64,000 bases of DNA, taken from the NCBI RefSeq assembly GCF_000381265.1, contig NZ_KB906270.1, positions 53,862 through 117,861 of the forward strand. Reading direction: 5' to 3'. Positions 37,988-45,704 of the stretch are shown here, in pieces. The notes beneath the pieces were generated by a model. That model made no database searches and had not been told where the DNA came from. It was given only the letters and a program-made list of their open reading frames with translations. Position 1 is the stretch's first letter. Every line of letters starts with the position of its first letter. The translations under genes were made by a program, and so were the position numbers. The DNA is from Curvibacter lanceolatus ATCC 14669. GTDB lineage: Bacteria > Pseudomonadota > Gammaproteobacteria > Burkholderiales > Burkholderiaceae_C.

Positions 37988-39130
37988 ATGTTCATTGGCG
38001 TTCCTGCTGAAACTGCGGCGGGGGAGACCCGGGTGGCGGTCACCCCGGAAACAGTGAAGAAACTGAAAGCCCAAGGGCACGAGATCACTGTGCAATCGGG
38101 TGCCGGCGTCGCTGCCAGCGTGACCGATGAGGCCTATGTGGCGGCGGGTGCCACCATCACCGATGCCGCGGGTGCCTTCGGCGCTGGCCTGGTGCTCAAG
38201 GTGCGGGCGCCCTCCGAGGCCGAGCTGCCTTTGCTCAAGCCCGGCACCACCCTGGTGGGCATGCTCAACCCATTCGATGCCGAGGGCTTGCAACGCCTGG
38301 CGACGGCCGGCCTGACCGCCTACGCCCTTGAAGCGGCGCCGCGCACGACACGGGCGCAGAGCATGGACGTGTTGTCCTCGCAGGCCAACATCGCCGGCTA
38401 CAAGGCCGTGATGATCGCGGCCGACAAGTACCAGCGATTTTTCCCGATGCTGATGACCGCCGCCGGCACCGTGAAAGCGGCCCGCGTGGTGATCCTGGGC
38501 GTGGGGGTGGCGGGCCTGCAGGCCATTGCCACGGCCAAGCGCCTGGGGGCGGTGATCGAGGCCTCGGACGTGCGCCCCTCGGTGAAGGAACAGGTCGAAT
38601 CCCTGGGCGCCAAGTTCATCGACGTGCCCTATGAAACGGATGAAGAAAAGGAAGCTGCCCAGGGCGTGGGCGGCTATGCCCGCCCCATGCCACCGAGTTG
38701 GCTGGAGCGGCAGAAGATCGAAGTGGCCAAGCGCGTGGCCCAGGCCGATGTGGTGATCTCCACCGCCTTGATTCCGGGCCGCGCCGCCCCTGTGCTGGTG
38801 ACCGAAGACATGGTCAAGGCCATGAAGCCCGGCTCGGTGCTGGTGGACCTGGCGGCGGGCAAGGGCCCGCAGGGCCCGCATGGCGGCCCGGGCGGCAATT
38901 GCCCGCTGACCGAAGCCGACAAGATCGTGCAGCGCCACGGCGTGACGCTGGTGGGTGAAACCAACCTGCCGGCCCTGGTCGCGGCCGACGCCTCGGCCCT
39001 GTATGCCCGCAACGTGCTCGACTTCCTGAAGCTGGTGCTGAACAAGGAAGGGCAGTTGCATGTGGATTTGGAAGACGACATCGTGGCAGCCTGCCTGATG
39101 ACACACGAAGGAACGGTGAAGCGCGCATGA
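37988..39130 (+). CDS. pntAA: NAD(P) transhydrogenase alpha subunit part 1 (NAD-binding)
   Basis: Soluble domain I of the proton-pumping transhydrogenase. 380 residues: MFIGVPAETAAGETRVAVTP, the RQD-loop region AQSMDVLSSQANIAGYKAV (about 120-140) and a Rossmann GVGVAGLQAI (about 173). The protein ends before the membrane helices, so alpha is split into two genes. GAGGAG precedes ATG 37988. The stop overlaps the next start (ATGA). Confidence 0.95.
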   Translation: MFIGVPAETAAGETRVAVTPETVKKLKAQGHEITVQSGAGVAASVTDEAYVAAGATITDAAGAFGAGLVLKVRAPSEAELPLLKPGTTLVGMLNPFDAEGLQRLATAGLTAYALEAAPRTTRAQSMDVLSSQANIAGYKAVMIAADKYQRFFPMLMTAAGTVKAARVVILGVGVAGLQAIATAKRLGAVIEASDVRPSVKEQVESLGAKFIDVPYETDEEKEAAQGVGGYARPMPPSWLERQKIEVAKRVAQADVVISTALIPGRAAPVLVTEDMVKAMKPGSVLVDLAAGKGPQGPHGGPGGNCPLTEADKIVQRHGVTLVGETNLPALVAADASALYARNVLDFLKLVLNKEGQLHVDLEDDIVAACLMTHEGTVKRA

Positions 39131-39864
39131 GGATGAAGAGTGAGACCCTGAACCTGCACTTCGGTGCCTGGGCTGTGGCCGCTGCGGTGTTGGGCCTGAC
39201 GGCGTGCTCTGTCGTGCCGGAGGGCAGTCCCTCGGCCGGCCGGGCCAAGGTGAGTCTGCCGGCGGCACAAGCCGGTGGGCAGTGGGTGGATCTGGGCGGT
39301 GGTGAAGAGTCGCTGGACAGCCTGGATCCGACCCTGACGGCGCCGACCCTGCCCACCCGGGTGGTGGGTTTGCGCGGTGCCGACCAGTCCTTGCTGGCCG
39401 TGATGGTGGTGCAGTCCAACCGCAGCGGTCTGTGGCCGGATCGCCAGGCCGTGCGCAATGCCTGCCCGCAGGAGCGCGGTGTGCATGTCGAGGATGCCAC
39501 CGCGGGCAGCCCCACGCGCACCGATTGCCTGCGCTACAAGCGCTGGGCCGATGGCCACGATTGGCTGGCGTCGCGTTATCCCAAGCTCAACACCTACCTG
39601 GGCGGCCGCCAGAGCCTGCCTGTCAAACCGTTCGGCGCGCTGGACTTCCGCTACAACACCGAGGGCGGCGGTTACGTGCTGGTGCAGGTGCTGGCCAACC
39701 GCCGGCTGACCGAGCCGGTGACGCGCAGCAACAGTGATTTCCTGGTGGCCGGCCGGCCAGCCGAGGAATGGGCCCGCAAGGTTGCACAGGCGGCGCGTCT
39801 GAGCGCGGTGTCGCTCGATGGGGCCTTGAACCTGCCGGATTTCCCGATGGCTTTGCCTCAATAG
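39127..39864 (+). CDS. Lipoprotein of unknown function, inserted in the pnt operon
   Basis: 245 residues. Signal peptide with lipobox LGLTAC (Cys 27). The mature part has no family I recognise; one conserved-looking stretch is DCLRYKRWADGHDWLASRYP with two Cys earlier in the chain. ATG overlaps the pntAA stop by 4 bases and pntAB begins 33 bp later, so it should be co-expressed with transhydrogenase. No functional link is evident. Confidence 0.8.
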   Translation: MRMKSETLNLHFGAWAVAAAVLGLTACSVVPEGSPSAGRAKVSLPAAQAGGQWVDLGGGEESLDSLDPTLTAPTLPTRVVGLRGADQSLLAVMVVQSNRSGLWPDRQAVRNACPQERGVHVEDATAGSPTRTDCLRYKRWADGHDWLASRYPKLNTYLGGRQSLPVKPFGALDFRYNTEGGGYVLVQVLANRRLTEPVTRSNSDFLVAGRPAEEWARKVAQAARLSAVSLDGALNLPDFPMALPQ

Positions 39865-39897
39865 GCCTCAATCGGCCTCAATACAAAGGAGACAGTC

Positions 39898-40221
39898 GTG
39901 GATGTTGTATCCCCAACCCTGATCAACCTGATCATCTTCGTGCTGGCCATCTACGTGGGCTACCACGTGGTCTGGACGGTGACACCGGCCCTGCACACGC
40001 CCTTGATGGCGGTGACCAATGCGGTGTCGGCCATCGTGATCGTGGGCGCCATGCTCGCGGCCGCCCTGACCGAAACCCCTCTGGGCAAGACCATGGGCGT
40101 GCTGGCCGTGGCGCTGGCGGCGGTCAATGTGTTCGGCGGCTTCCTCGTCACAAGGCGCATGCTGGAGATGTTCCGCAAGAAAGAAAAGAAGGCCCCGGCG
40201 GCCCACGGAGACAAAGCATGA
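39898..40221 (+). CDS. pntAB: NAD(P) transhydrogenase alpha subunit part 2 (membrane)
   Basis: 107 residues with three hydrophobic helices (LINLIIFVLAIYVGYHVVW, AVSAIVIVGAMLAAAL, VLAVALAAVNVFGGFLVTRR) and a Lys-rich tail. It forms part of the proton channel with PntB. GTG 39898 has AAGGAG upstream. The stop overlaps pntB (ATGA). Confidence 0.94.
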   Translation: MDVVSPTLINLIIFVLAIYVGYHVVWTVTPALHTPLMAVTNAVSAIVIVGAMLAAALTETPLGKTMGVLAVALAAVNVFGGFLVTRRMLEMFRKKEKKAPAAHGDKA

Positions 40222-41657
40222 GCATGAACCTCGTCACCCTGCTGTACCTGGTGGCCAGCGTCTGTTTCATCCAGGCGCTCAAGGGCTTGTCCCACCCCAC
40301 CACCTCGATCCGGGGCAATCTGTTCGGCATGATCGGCATGACGATTGCCGTGCTGACCACGGCGGCCCTGATCGTCAAGCTGTCGGAAACGGCGGGCCTG
40401 TCCACCGTGGGCGGGCTGGGTTATGTGCTGGCCGCCCTGGTGGTGGGCGGCGGCGCTGGCGCCCTGATGGCGCAGCGCGTCGAGATGACCAAGATGCCTG
40501 AACTGGTGGCCTTCATGCACAGCATGATCGGCCTGGCCGCGGTGTTCATTGCCGTGGCCGCCGTGGCCGAGCCTTACGCCTTCCAGATCGTGCACACCAA
40601 GGGCGAACTGATCCCGACCGGCAACCGGCTGGAGCTGTTCCTGGGCGCGGCCATCGGTGCCATCACCTTCAGTGGCTCGGTGATCGCCTTCGGCAAGCTG
40701 TCGGGCAAGTACAAGTTCCGCCTGTTCCAGGGCGCGCCGGTGCAGTTCGCGGGCCAGCACATGCTGAACCTGGTGCTGGGCCTGGCCACCGTGGGCCTGG
40801 GGCTGGCCTTCATGGTCACAGAAAACTGGACGGCCTTTTTTGCCATGCTGGCGCTGGCCTTTGTGATGGGCGTGCTGATCATCATCCCGATCGGCGGGGC
40901 CGACATGCCGGTGGTGGTGTCCATGCTCAACAGCTACTCGGGCTGGGCAGCGGCCGGCATCGGCTTCAGCCTGAACAACGCCATGCTGATCATCGCGGGC
41001 TCGCTGGTGGGCAGCTCGGGCGCCATCCTGAGCTACATCATGTGCAAGGCCATGAACCGCTCGTTCTTCAACGTGATCCTGGGCGGCTTTGGCGGTGAGG
41101 CCACCACGGCTGCGGCCGGTGGGCAGGTGCAGCGCAACGTCAAAAGCGGCAGTGCCGACGACGCGGCCTTTGTGCTGTCCAACGCAGAGACCGTGGTCAT
41201 CGTGCCGGGTTACGGCCTGGCCGTGGCCCGGGCGCAGCATGCCGTGAAGGAACTGGCCGCCAAGCTGACCGAGAAGGGCGTGACCGTGAAGTACGCCATT
41301 CACCCGGTGGCGGGCCGCATGCCAGGCCACATGAACGTGCTGCTGGCCGAGGCCGAGGTGCCCTACGACCAGGTGTTCGAGATGGAAGACATCAATGGCG
41401 AATTCGGCCAGGCCGATGTGGCCATCATCCTCGGGGCCAATGACGTGGTGAACCCTGCTGCCCATGTGAAGGGCAGCCCGATCTACGGCATGCCTATCCT
41501 GGAGGCCTACAAGGCCAAGACGGTGATCGTGAACAAGCGCTCGATGGCCGCAGGCTATGCGGGCCTGGACAACGAACTCTTCTATCTGGACAAGACCATG
41601 ATGGTCTTCGGCGACGCCAAGAAGGTGGTCGAAGACATGGTGAAGGCGGTGGAGTGA
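40218..41657 (+). CDS. pntB: NAD(P) transhydrogenase beta subunit
   Basis: 479 residues: about nine helices (residues 1-260), then the NADP-binding domain III with GYGLAVARAQHAVKEL (about 335) and NDVVNPAAH (about 410). Couples hydride transfer between NADH and NADP+ to proton flow. ATG 40218 overlaps pntAB; ATG 40224 is an alternative. Confidence 0.96.
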   Translation: MSMNLVTLLYLVASVCFIQALKGLSHPTTSIRGNLFGMIGMTIAVLTTAALIVKLSETAGLSTVGGLGYVLAALVVGGGAGALMAQRVEMTKMPELVAFMHSMIGLAAVFIAVAAVAEPYAFQIVHTKGELIPTGNRLELFLGAAIGAITFSGSVIAFGKLSGKYKFRLFQGAPVQFAGQHMLNLVLGLATVGLGLAFMVTENWTAFFAMLALAFVMGVLIIIPIGGADMPVVVSMLNSYSGWAAAGIGFSLNNAMLIIAGSLVGSSGAILSYIMCKAMNRSFFNVILGGFGGEATTAAAGGQVQRNVKSGSADDAAFVLSNAETVVIVPGYGLAVARAQHAVKELAAKLTEKGVTVKYAIHPVAGRMPGHMNVLLAEAEVPYDQVFEMEDINGEFGQADVAIILGANDVVNPAAHVKGSPIYGMPILEAYKAKTVIVNKRSMAAGYAGLDNELFYLDKTMMVFGDAKKVVEDMVKAVE

Positions 41658-41673
41658 CCCCGCTTCAGAAGTG

Positions 41674-41691
41674 TGCAATTGTGTGATTGCA
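41674..41691. promoter_or_regulatory. Inverted repeat between pntB and fadD
   Basis: TGCAATTGTGTGATTGCA: perfect 6-bp arms around 6 bp. It lies 16 bp after pntB and about 150 bp before fadD. It may be a regulator site for fadD or a weak hairpin; no T run follows directly. Confidence 0.4.
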
Positions 41692-41842
41692 TACTTTTGC
41701 GTTGGGCCCTGCGTGGCAGGACGTCCTGATTGAGTGTCGTTTTGTAAAAAAACGAATCAAAATAGGAGGTTGTGCTGACGCAGGCCTGACTTGACTCGAA
41801 GGACTGCGCATATTCCCAAGCAAGAGTCTGGAGAGACAAGAA

Positions 41843-43519
41843 ATGACCGACCGCCCATGGCTCGGCAGCTACCCCCAAGGGGTGCCCGCCGACATCGATC
41901 CTTCGCATTACGCCTCCTTGGTGGCTTTGATGGAGGAGAGTTTCGAGAAGCATGCCAGCCGGGTGGCCTACAGTTTCATGGGCCGCGACGTCACTTACGC
42001 GCAGGCCCATCGCCAAAGCCTGGCGCTGGCCGCCTACCTGCAGGGGCTGGGCCTGGCCAAGGGTGACCGCGTCGCTCTGATGATGCCCAACATCCCCCAG
42101 TACCCGGTGTGCGTGGCCGCGGTGTTGCGTGCCGGTCTGGTGGTGGTCAATGTGAACCCGCTGTACACGCCACGCGAGCTGGAGCACCAGCTCAAGGATT
42201 CGGGCGCCAAGGCCATCATCCTGATCGAGAACTTTGCCACCACCTTGCAGCAGTGCCTGGCCCACACGCCGGTCAAACATGTGGTTTTGTGCGCCATGGG
42301 CGATGAGTTGGGCTTCCTCAAAGGCGCCTTGGTCAACTATGTGGTCCGAAACGTCAAGAAGATGGTGCCCGAATACCACCTGCCTGGCGCTGTGCGGTTC
42401 AAGGATGCGGTGCGTCAGGGTGCCCGGCGCTCATTCAAGCGCCCCGACATCAAGGCCGACGATGTCGCCTTGCTGCAGTACACCGGGGGGACCACCGGGG
42501 TGTCCAAGGGCGCGGTGCTGCTGCACCGCAACGTGATTGCCAATGTGCTGCAGTCGGAGGCCTGGAACTCGCCCGTGATGAGCCAGGTGCCCGCGCACGA
42601 ACAACCCACCAGCGTGTGCGCCTTGCCGCTGTACCACATCTTCGCCTTCACCGTGGGCATGATGCTGTCCATGCGCACGGGCGGCAAGCTGATCCTGATC
42701 CCCAATCCGCGCGATCTGCCCTCGGTGTTCAAGGAGTTGCGCCGCCACACCTTCCACAGCTTTCCGGCCGTCAACACGCTTTTCAACGGGCTGGCGAACC
42801 ACCCGGATTTCGGCACCGTGAACTGGAAGAACCTCAAGGTGTCGGTGGGCGGCGGCATGGCGGTGCAGGGCGCGGTGGCCAAGCTGTGGCTCGACAAGAC
42901 GGGCTGCCCGATCTGCGAGGGCTATGGCCTGTCAGAAACCTCGCCCACCGTGAGCTGCAACCCGGTGACGGCCACCGAGTACACAGGCACCATCGGCGTG
43001 CCCTTGCCCAGCACCTTCCTCAAGCTGCTCGATGACGACGGCCTGGAGGTGCCCCTGGGCCAGCCCGGCGAGATCGCCATCAAGGGGCCGCAGGTCATGG
43101 CCGGCTACTGGCAGCGCCCCGATGAAACCGCCAAGGTCATGACGCCCGACGGCTTCTTCAAGACGGGCGACATCGGCGTGGTGGACGCCAAGGGCTTCTT
43201 CAAGATCGTCGACCGCAAGAAGGACATGATCCTGGTCAGCGGCTTCAACGTCTACCCCAATGAGGTGGAAGAGGTGGTGGCCGATCTGGACGGGGTGCTG
43301 GAGTGCGCCGCCGTCGGGGTGCCCGACGAGAAGACCGGCGAGGCGGTGAAGCTGGTGATCGTGAAGAAGGACCCGGCGCTGACCGATGTGCAGGTGAAGG
43401 AGTTCTGCCGCGCCAACCTGACCGGCTACAAGCAGCCTCGCATCATCGAGTTTCGCACTGATCTGCCCAAGACCCCCGTGGGCAAGATCCTGCGCCGCGA
43501 ATTGCGCGACAAGGCGTGA
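41843..43519 (+). CDS. fadD: Long-chain fatty acid-CoA ligase
   Basis: Activates fatty acids with ATP and CoA. 558 residues, adenylate-forming family: P-loop YTGGTTGVSKGA (about 213), GYGLSETSP (about 358), KTGDIG (about 438) and the FACS signature VDRKKDMILVSGFNVYPNEV (about 458). The C-terminal catalytic Lys is in TPVGKILRREL. AGAGA-type site upstream of ATG 41843. Confidence 0.94.
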   Translation: MTDRPWLGSYPQGVPADIDPSHYASLVALMEESFEKHASRVAYSFMGRDVTYAQAHRQSLALAAYLQGLGLAKGDRVALMMPNIPQYPVCVAAVLRAGLVVVNVNPLYTPRELEHQLKDSGAKAIILIENFATTLQQCLAHTPVKHVVLCAMGDELGFLKGALVNYVVRNVKKMVPEYHLPGAVRFKDAVRQGARRSFKRPDIKADDVALLQYTGGTTGVSKGAVLLHRNVIANVLQSEAWNSPVMSQVPAHEQPTSVCALPLYHIFAFTVGMMLSMRTGGKLILIPNPRDLPSVFKELRRHTFHSFPAVNTLFNGLANHPDFGTVNWKNLKVSVGGGMAVQGAVAKLWLDKTGCPICEGYGLSETSPTVSCNPVTATEYTGTIGVPLPSTFLKLLDDDGLEVPLGQPGEIAIKGPQVMAGYWQRPDETAKVMTPDGFFKTGDIGVVDAKGFFKIVDRKKDMILVSGFNVYPNEVEEVVADLDGVLECAAVGVPDEKTGEAVKLVIVKKDPALTDVQVKEFCRANLTGYKQPRIIEFRTDLPKTPVGKILRRELRDKA

Positions 43520-43559
43520 CCCCCGGCCCGTGAGCGGGTCTGGACACGGCACAATGCGG

Positions 43560-43580
43560 GCGGCCTTCGGGCCGCTTTTT
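43560..43580 (+). terminator. Intrinsic terminator after fadD
   Basis: GCGGCC, loop TTCG, GGCCGC, then five T. Confidence 0.85.
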
Positions 43581-43628
43581 CGTGGGCAGTGCCTGGGGGC
43601 GCTGCTCGAATGTTCTGGAGTTGGATGG

Positions 43629-44393
43629 ATGACGCTCGCTATTCTCAGTGCCTTGCCTCAGGAGCAGACCGGTCTGCGCGCCTTGCTGGACCAACCGCGT
43701 CTGGAGCAGCACGCCGGCCGTGAGTACTGTCTGGGACTGTGGGCCGGCCGGCCGGTGGTGCTGGCGTTGTCACGCATCGGCAAGGTGGCCGCAGCCACCA
43801 CGGCCACGGCCCTGATCGAGCGCTTTGGCGTGACCGACATCGTGTTCAGCGGGGTGGCCGGCGGCCTGGGCGAGGGCGTGACGGTGGGCGATGTGGTGGT
43901 GGCCAGCCATTGCCTGCAGCACGACATGGATGCCTCACCGCTGTTCCCGCGCTATGAGGTGCCGCTTTACGGTCAGGCGCACTTCGCCTGCGATCCCGTG
44001 CTGGCCGAAGGTCTGCGGGTGGCGGCCCGGGCCGTGCAGGCGCGGGTGGAGAGTCATTTCGATGCGTCAGTGCGGCGCCAGTACGGGCTTGATGCCATGC
44101 AGGTGCACCAGGGCTTGCTGATCAGCGGGGACCGGTTTGTCTCGGCTGCCGACGAGGCGCTGGGCCTGCGGGCCCGCCTGCCCGAGGCCTTGGCGGTGGA
44201 GATGGAGGCCGCCGCTGTGGCCCAGGTCTGCCACGATTACGGGGTGCGCTTTGCCGCGCTGCGCACCATCTCGGACCGGGCCGATGACCAGGCCCATGTG
44301 GATTTTCCGGCGTTTCTGGAGGCGGTGGCGGGCCGCTGCACCACCTTGATCGTGGGCGGCCTGCTGGACCATCTGAGCCAGCAGCCGTCCTGA
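43629..44393 (+). CDS. mtnN: 5'-methylthioadenosine/S-adenosylhomocysteine nucleosidase
   Basis: Cleaves MTA and SAH to adenine and the thioribose. 254 residues with MTLAILSALPQEQTGLRALL, the phosphorylase-like block VFSGVAGGLGEGVTVGDVVV (about 75-95), ISGDRFVS (about 165) and VEMEAAAVAQVC (about 192). I chose ATG 43629, 9 nt after GGAG; ATG 43625 is out of frame. It is longer than E. coli MtnN (232). Confidence 0.9.
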   Translation: MTLAILSALPQEQTGLRALLDQPRLEQHAGREYCLGLWAGRPVVLALSRIGKVAAATTATALIERFGVTDIVFSGVAGGLGEGVTVGDVVVASHCLQHDMDASPLFPRYEVPLYGQAHFACDPVLAEGLRVAARAVQARVESHFDASVRRQYGLDAMQVHQGLLISGDRFVSAADEALGLRARLPEALAVEMEAAAVAQVCHDYGVRFAALRTISDRADDQAHVDFPAFLEAVAGRCTTLIVGGLLDHLSQQPS

Positions 44394-44409
44394 CGGCCAA
44401 GGGCTTGGC

Positions 44410-45396
44410 TTACTGCAGCCAGCCGCGGCGGCGGAAATACAGCATCGGCACCACGGCCGACGCCGCCATCAGCGCCAGCGCATAGGGGTAGCCCAGTGAC
44501 CAGTCCAGCTCGGGGATGGCCTTGAAGTTCATCCCGTAGATGCTGGCGATCAGCGTGGGCGGCAGCAAGGCCACGCTGGCCACCGAGAAGATCTTGATGA
44601 TCTTGTTCTGGTTGATGTTGATGAAGCCGACGGTGGCGTCCATCAAGAAGTTGATCTTGTCGAACAAAAAGGCCGTGTGGTTGTCCAGCGACTCGATGTC
44701 GCGCAGGATCTGGCGGGCTTCCTCGAACTGTTCGGCATTCAGCATGCGGCTGCGCATCATGAAGCTGACGGCGCGCCGGGTGTCCATCACATTGCGGCGG
44801 ATGCGTCCGTTCAAGTCTTCGTGGCGGGCGATGGCGCCCAGCACTTCGCCGGCCAGGGCGTCGGTCACGTCGCCAGACAGCACCTGCTTGCCGGCCTTCT
44901 CCAGTTCGTCGTAGATGCCTTCGAGCGTGTCGGCCGAGTATTCGGCGTCGGCATCGAACAGCTTGAGCAGCACTTCCTTGGCGTCTTCGATCAGGCCCGG
45001 CGCGCGGCGGGCGCGCATGCGCAGCAGGCGGAACACCGGCACGTCTTCGTCGTGGATCGAAAACAGCACGCCGCGGCTTTTCAAGTCGGTGTTGTGCTGG
45101 TTCAGGATGAAGGCCACGCGCACCGTGCGCGGCGCATCGTCGTCGGCGATCAGGAAGTCGCTGCGGATGTGGAGTTCGCCATTGTCTTCTTCATAGAAGC
45201 GGGCGGATTCCTCGATGTCCTCGTCCATCGCGTCTTCCGGGATGGAGAGGCCGTAGTACTGCTTGATCCAGCGCTTTTCTTCGACCGAGGGGGATTCCAG
45301 GTCCACCCAGATGGGCTGAAACTTGGACAGTTCCTCCAGGGATTCGATTTCTTCCTGGAACAGCCGGCCGTTGGCCAGCGTAAAGATATTGAGCAT
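44410..45396 (-). CDS. corA: Magnesium/cobalt transporter CorA
   Basis: 328-residue pentameric divalent-cation channel. Acidic, helical cytoplasmic domain (1-265), then two C-terminal helices with the pore motif YGMNF (about 287) and the tail YFRRRGWLQ. Convergent with mtnN at 16 bp. Confidence 0.95.
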   Translation of the reverse strand: MLNIFTLANGRLFQEEIESLEELSKFQPIWVDLESPSVEEKRWIKQYYGLSIPEDAMDEDIEESARFYEEDNGELHIRSDFLIADDDAPRTVRVAFILNQHNTDLKSRGVLFSIHDEDVPVFRLLRMRARRAPGLIEDAKEVLLKLFDADAEYSADTLEGIYDELEKAGKQVLSGDVTDALAGEVLGAIARHEDLNGRIRRNVMDTRRAVSFMMRSRMLNAEQFEEARQILRDIESLDNHTAFLFDKINFLMDATVGFININQNKIIKIFSVASVALLPPTLIASIYGMNFKAIPELDWSLGYPYALALMAASAVVPMLYFRRRGWLQ

Positions 45397-45704
45397 CGCG
45401 CGCTCCGTGGGTCAGGGTTGCAATCGGTCGGGAATGGGGTGCTTTCAACCCCCGATGCGGCCACGGGAATTGAAAGCTACCAACTGGGGTAGGTTTCCAA
45501 GGCGGTCTCTCCAAAATTGAATTGGGCGGATTATCGCACCGCAGCAACGCGGGTCGGATCATTTTGAGGTCCTTGTTCAAGCCTGCGTCTTGAGGCTTTA
45601 CAGCCACTTGTTGTGGCCTGCTTAGGGTTCAGGTGCTGGTTGGGTCAAACCGGGTTTGCTACATTGGGTCAGGTCTGTGGCAGTCCTGATCGGAGGTTCG
45701 CGCA
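45397..45704. other. Divergent promoter region of corA and the diguanylate cyclase
   Basis: 308 bp without a gene. A GATAAT (minus strand, plus 45531-45536) could be the corA -10. TACATT near 45659-45664 could serve the cyclase. No known riboswitch fold was recognised. Confidence 0.45.
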
